From contig CALCGM010000014.1 of NCBI GenBank assembly GCA_937900985.1, positions 1 through 7,295 on the forward strand: a DNA stretch of 7,295 bases, in the 5' to 3' direction. The DNA comes from an uncultured Planctomycetaceae bacterium. Lineage in GTDB: Bacteria; Planctomycetota; Planctomycetia; Pirellulales; UBA1268. Positions 6,781 to 7,295 of the stretch are shown piece after piece. The stretch's first letter is position 1. Each line of letters begins with the position of its first letter. Both the position numbers and the translations under genes were made by a program. Under the pieces are notes generated by a model. The model was given only the letters and a program-made list of their open reading frames with translations, was not told the DNA's origin and searched no databases.

Positions 6781-7295
6781 TCAGACGTTTTCGGTTTCCA
6801 GCAGCCGCTCCACCACGAGGTCGGCGGTGATGCCCTCAGCCTCTGCTTCATAGCTGAGCACGAGGCGATGCCTGAGGACGGCGGCGGCCAGCCTGCGGAC
6901 GTCGCCCAGCTCAGCTGCGGGGCGGCCATCCATCGCGGCGGCGGCCTTGGCGGCCATCGCAAGGGACTGGCTTGCGCGAGGTCCGCATCCCCAGCGGACA
7001 AGCCGGGGGAGCCAGGAGGGGGCTGCGGGATCGCCCGGCCGGCTCTGCCGAACCAGGTCGACGCAGGCCGCCAGCACATGCTCGGCGACGGGCACGGCCC
7101 GCACGATTCGCATGGCGGCCTGCAGGGCATCGCGGGAGGCCACCGCCGCGATCGGTGGCAGCGGTTCGCTGGTGGTGCGACGGACCACTTCCAGCTCCTC
7201 CTCGCGGGATGGATAGCCCACGTCGATCATCACGAGAAAGCGGTCTCGCTGGCCTTCGGGGAGCGGGTAGGTGCCCTCCTGCTCGATCGGGTTTT
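6781..7295 (-). CDS. MoxR-family AAA+ ATPase, C-terminal part (5' end outside window)
   Basis: About 170 residues are present; the N-terminus with Walker A lies beyond the right edge. The first visible codons read NPIEQEGTYPLPE followed by QRDRF, the sensor-1 region and following loop that is nearly invariant in MoxR ATPases. Further on is WGCGPRASQSLAMAAKA (around 6950-6995), the sensor-2 arginine region at the start of the AAA lid, usually GAGPRA or GASPRA. The end carries VLRHRLVLSYEAEAEG, the usual MoxR C-terminal signature. MoxR proteins are cytosolic ATPases thought to act as chaperones or remodelling factors for partner proteins containing von Willebrand A domains. It is the first visible gene of the operon and is followed after 18 bases by the BatA-like gene. 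The family call is secure; the substrate is unknown. The stop is TGA at 6781-6783. The only ATG/GTG codons near 7230 are internal to the reading frame. Confidence 0.95.
   Translation of the reverse strand, partial: NPIEQEGTYPLPEGQRDRFLVMIDVGYPSREEELEVVRRTTSEPLPPIAAVASRDALQAAMRIVRAVPVAEHVLAACVDLVRQSRPGDPAAPSWLPRLVRWGCGPRASQSLAMAAKAAAAMDGRPAAELGDVRRLAAAVLRHRLVLSYEAEAEGITADLVVERLLETENV

Noticed and set aside
6738..7130. A 130-codon minus-strand frame overlapping the MoxR end
   Set aside because: It is an out-of-frame shadow: the overlapping frame carries the conserved MoxR motifs, and this one is Pro/Ser/Trp-rich noise.

Overview
The window looks like chromosomal DNA of a planctomycete. This is inferred from the very high G+C, the Ala-rich proteins, and a gene set typical of that phylum: a MoxR ATPase, BatA-like and glutamine-amidotransferase-like membrane proteins, a DUF4175-like protein with squalene-cyclase-type repeats, and an NPCBM-domain exported protein. 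No 16S rRNA, tRNA or unambiguous species marker is present, so the assignment rests on gene content alone.

All genes lie on the minus strand, and the window reads as one tightly packed operon from right to left. In order it holds: the C-terminal part of a MoxR-family AAA+ ATPase (right edge to 6781); a short BatA-like membrane protein (6762-5590); a membrane protein with a degenerate glutamine-amidotransferase-like domain (5597-4074); a 917-residue protein joining a DUF4175-like membrane module to a prenyltransferase/squalene-oxidase-repeat domain (4077-1324); and a secreted protein ending in an NPCBM domain (1327 to the left edge, open at its C-terminus). This last gene is easy to miss because its stop codon lies outside the window. 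It reads cleanly without a stop for 442 codons from an ATG that overlaps the preceding stop. The only gap between genes is 18 bases, between MoxR and BatA. The other three junctions are overlaps of 8, 4 and 4 bases, so translation is probably coupled. I see no internal promoter, terminator, RNA gene, mobile element or CRISPR array.

The operon is a variant of the widespread MoxR/Bat-type cluster. A cytosolic AAA+ ATPase is encoded with several inner-membrane proteins that expose large domains, here followed by putatively exported repeat and carbohydrate-binding-like domains. The metal site expected in a von Willebrand A domain and the catalytic residues of a glutamine amidotransferase are not visible, so these domains are probably structural or protein-binding. 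The points most worth following are the missing DUF58 gene between moxR and batA, the DUF4175-prenyltransferase fusion, and the NPCBM protein with repeated 'DG(S/D)xL'-type modules. The biological substrate of the system cannot be read from the sequence.
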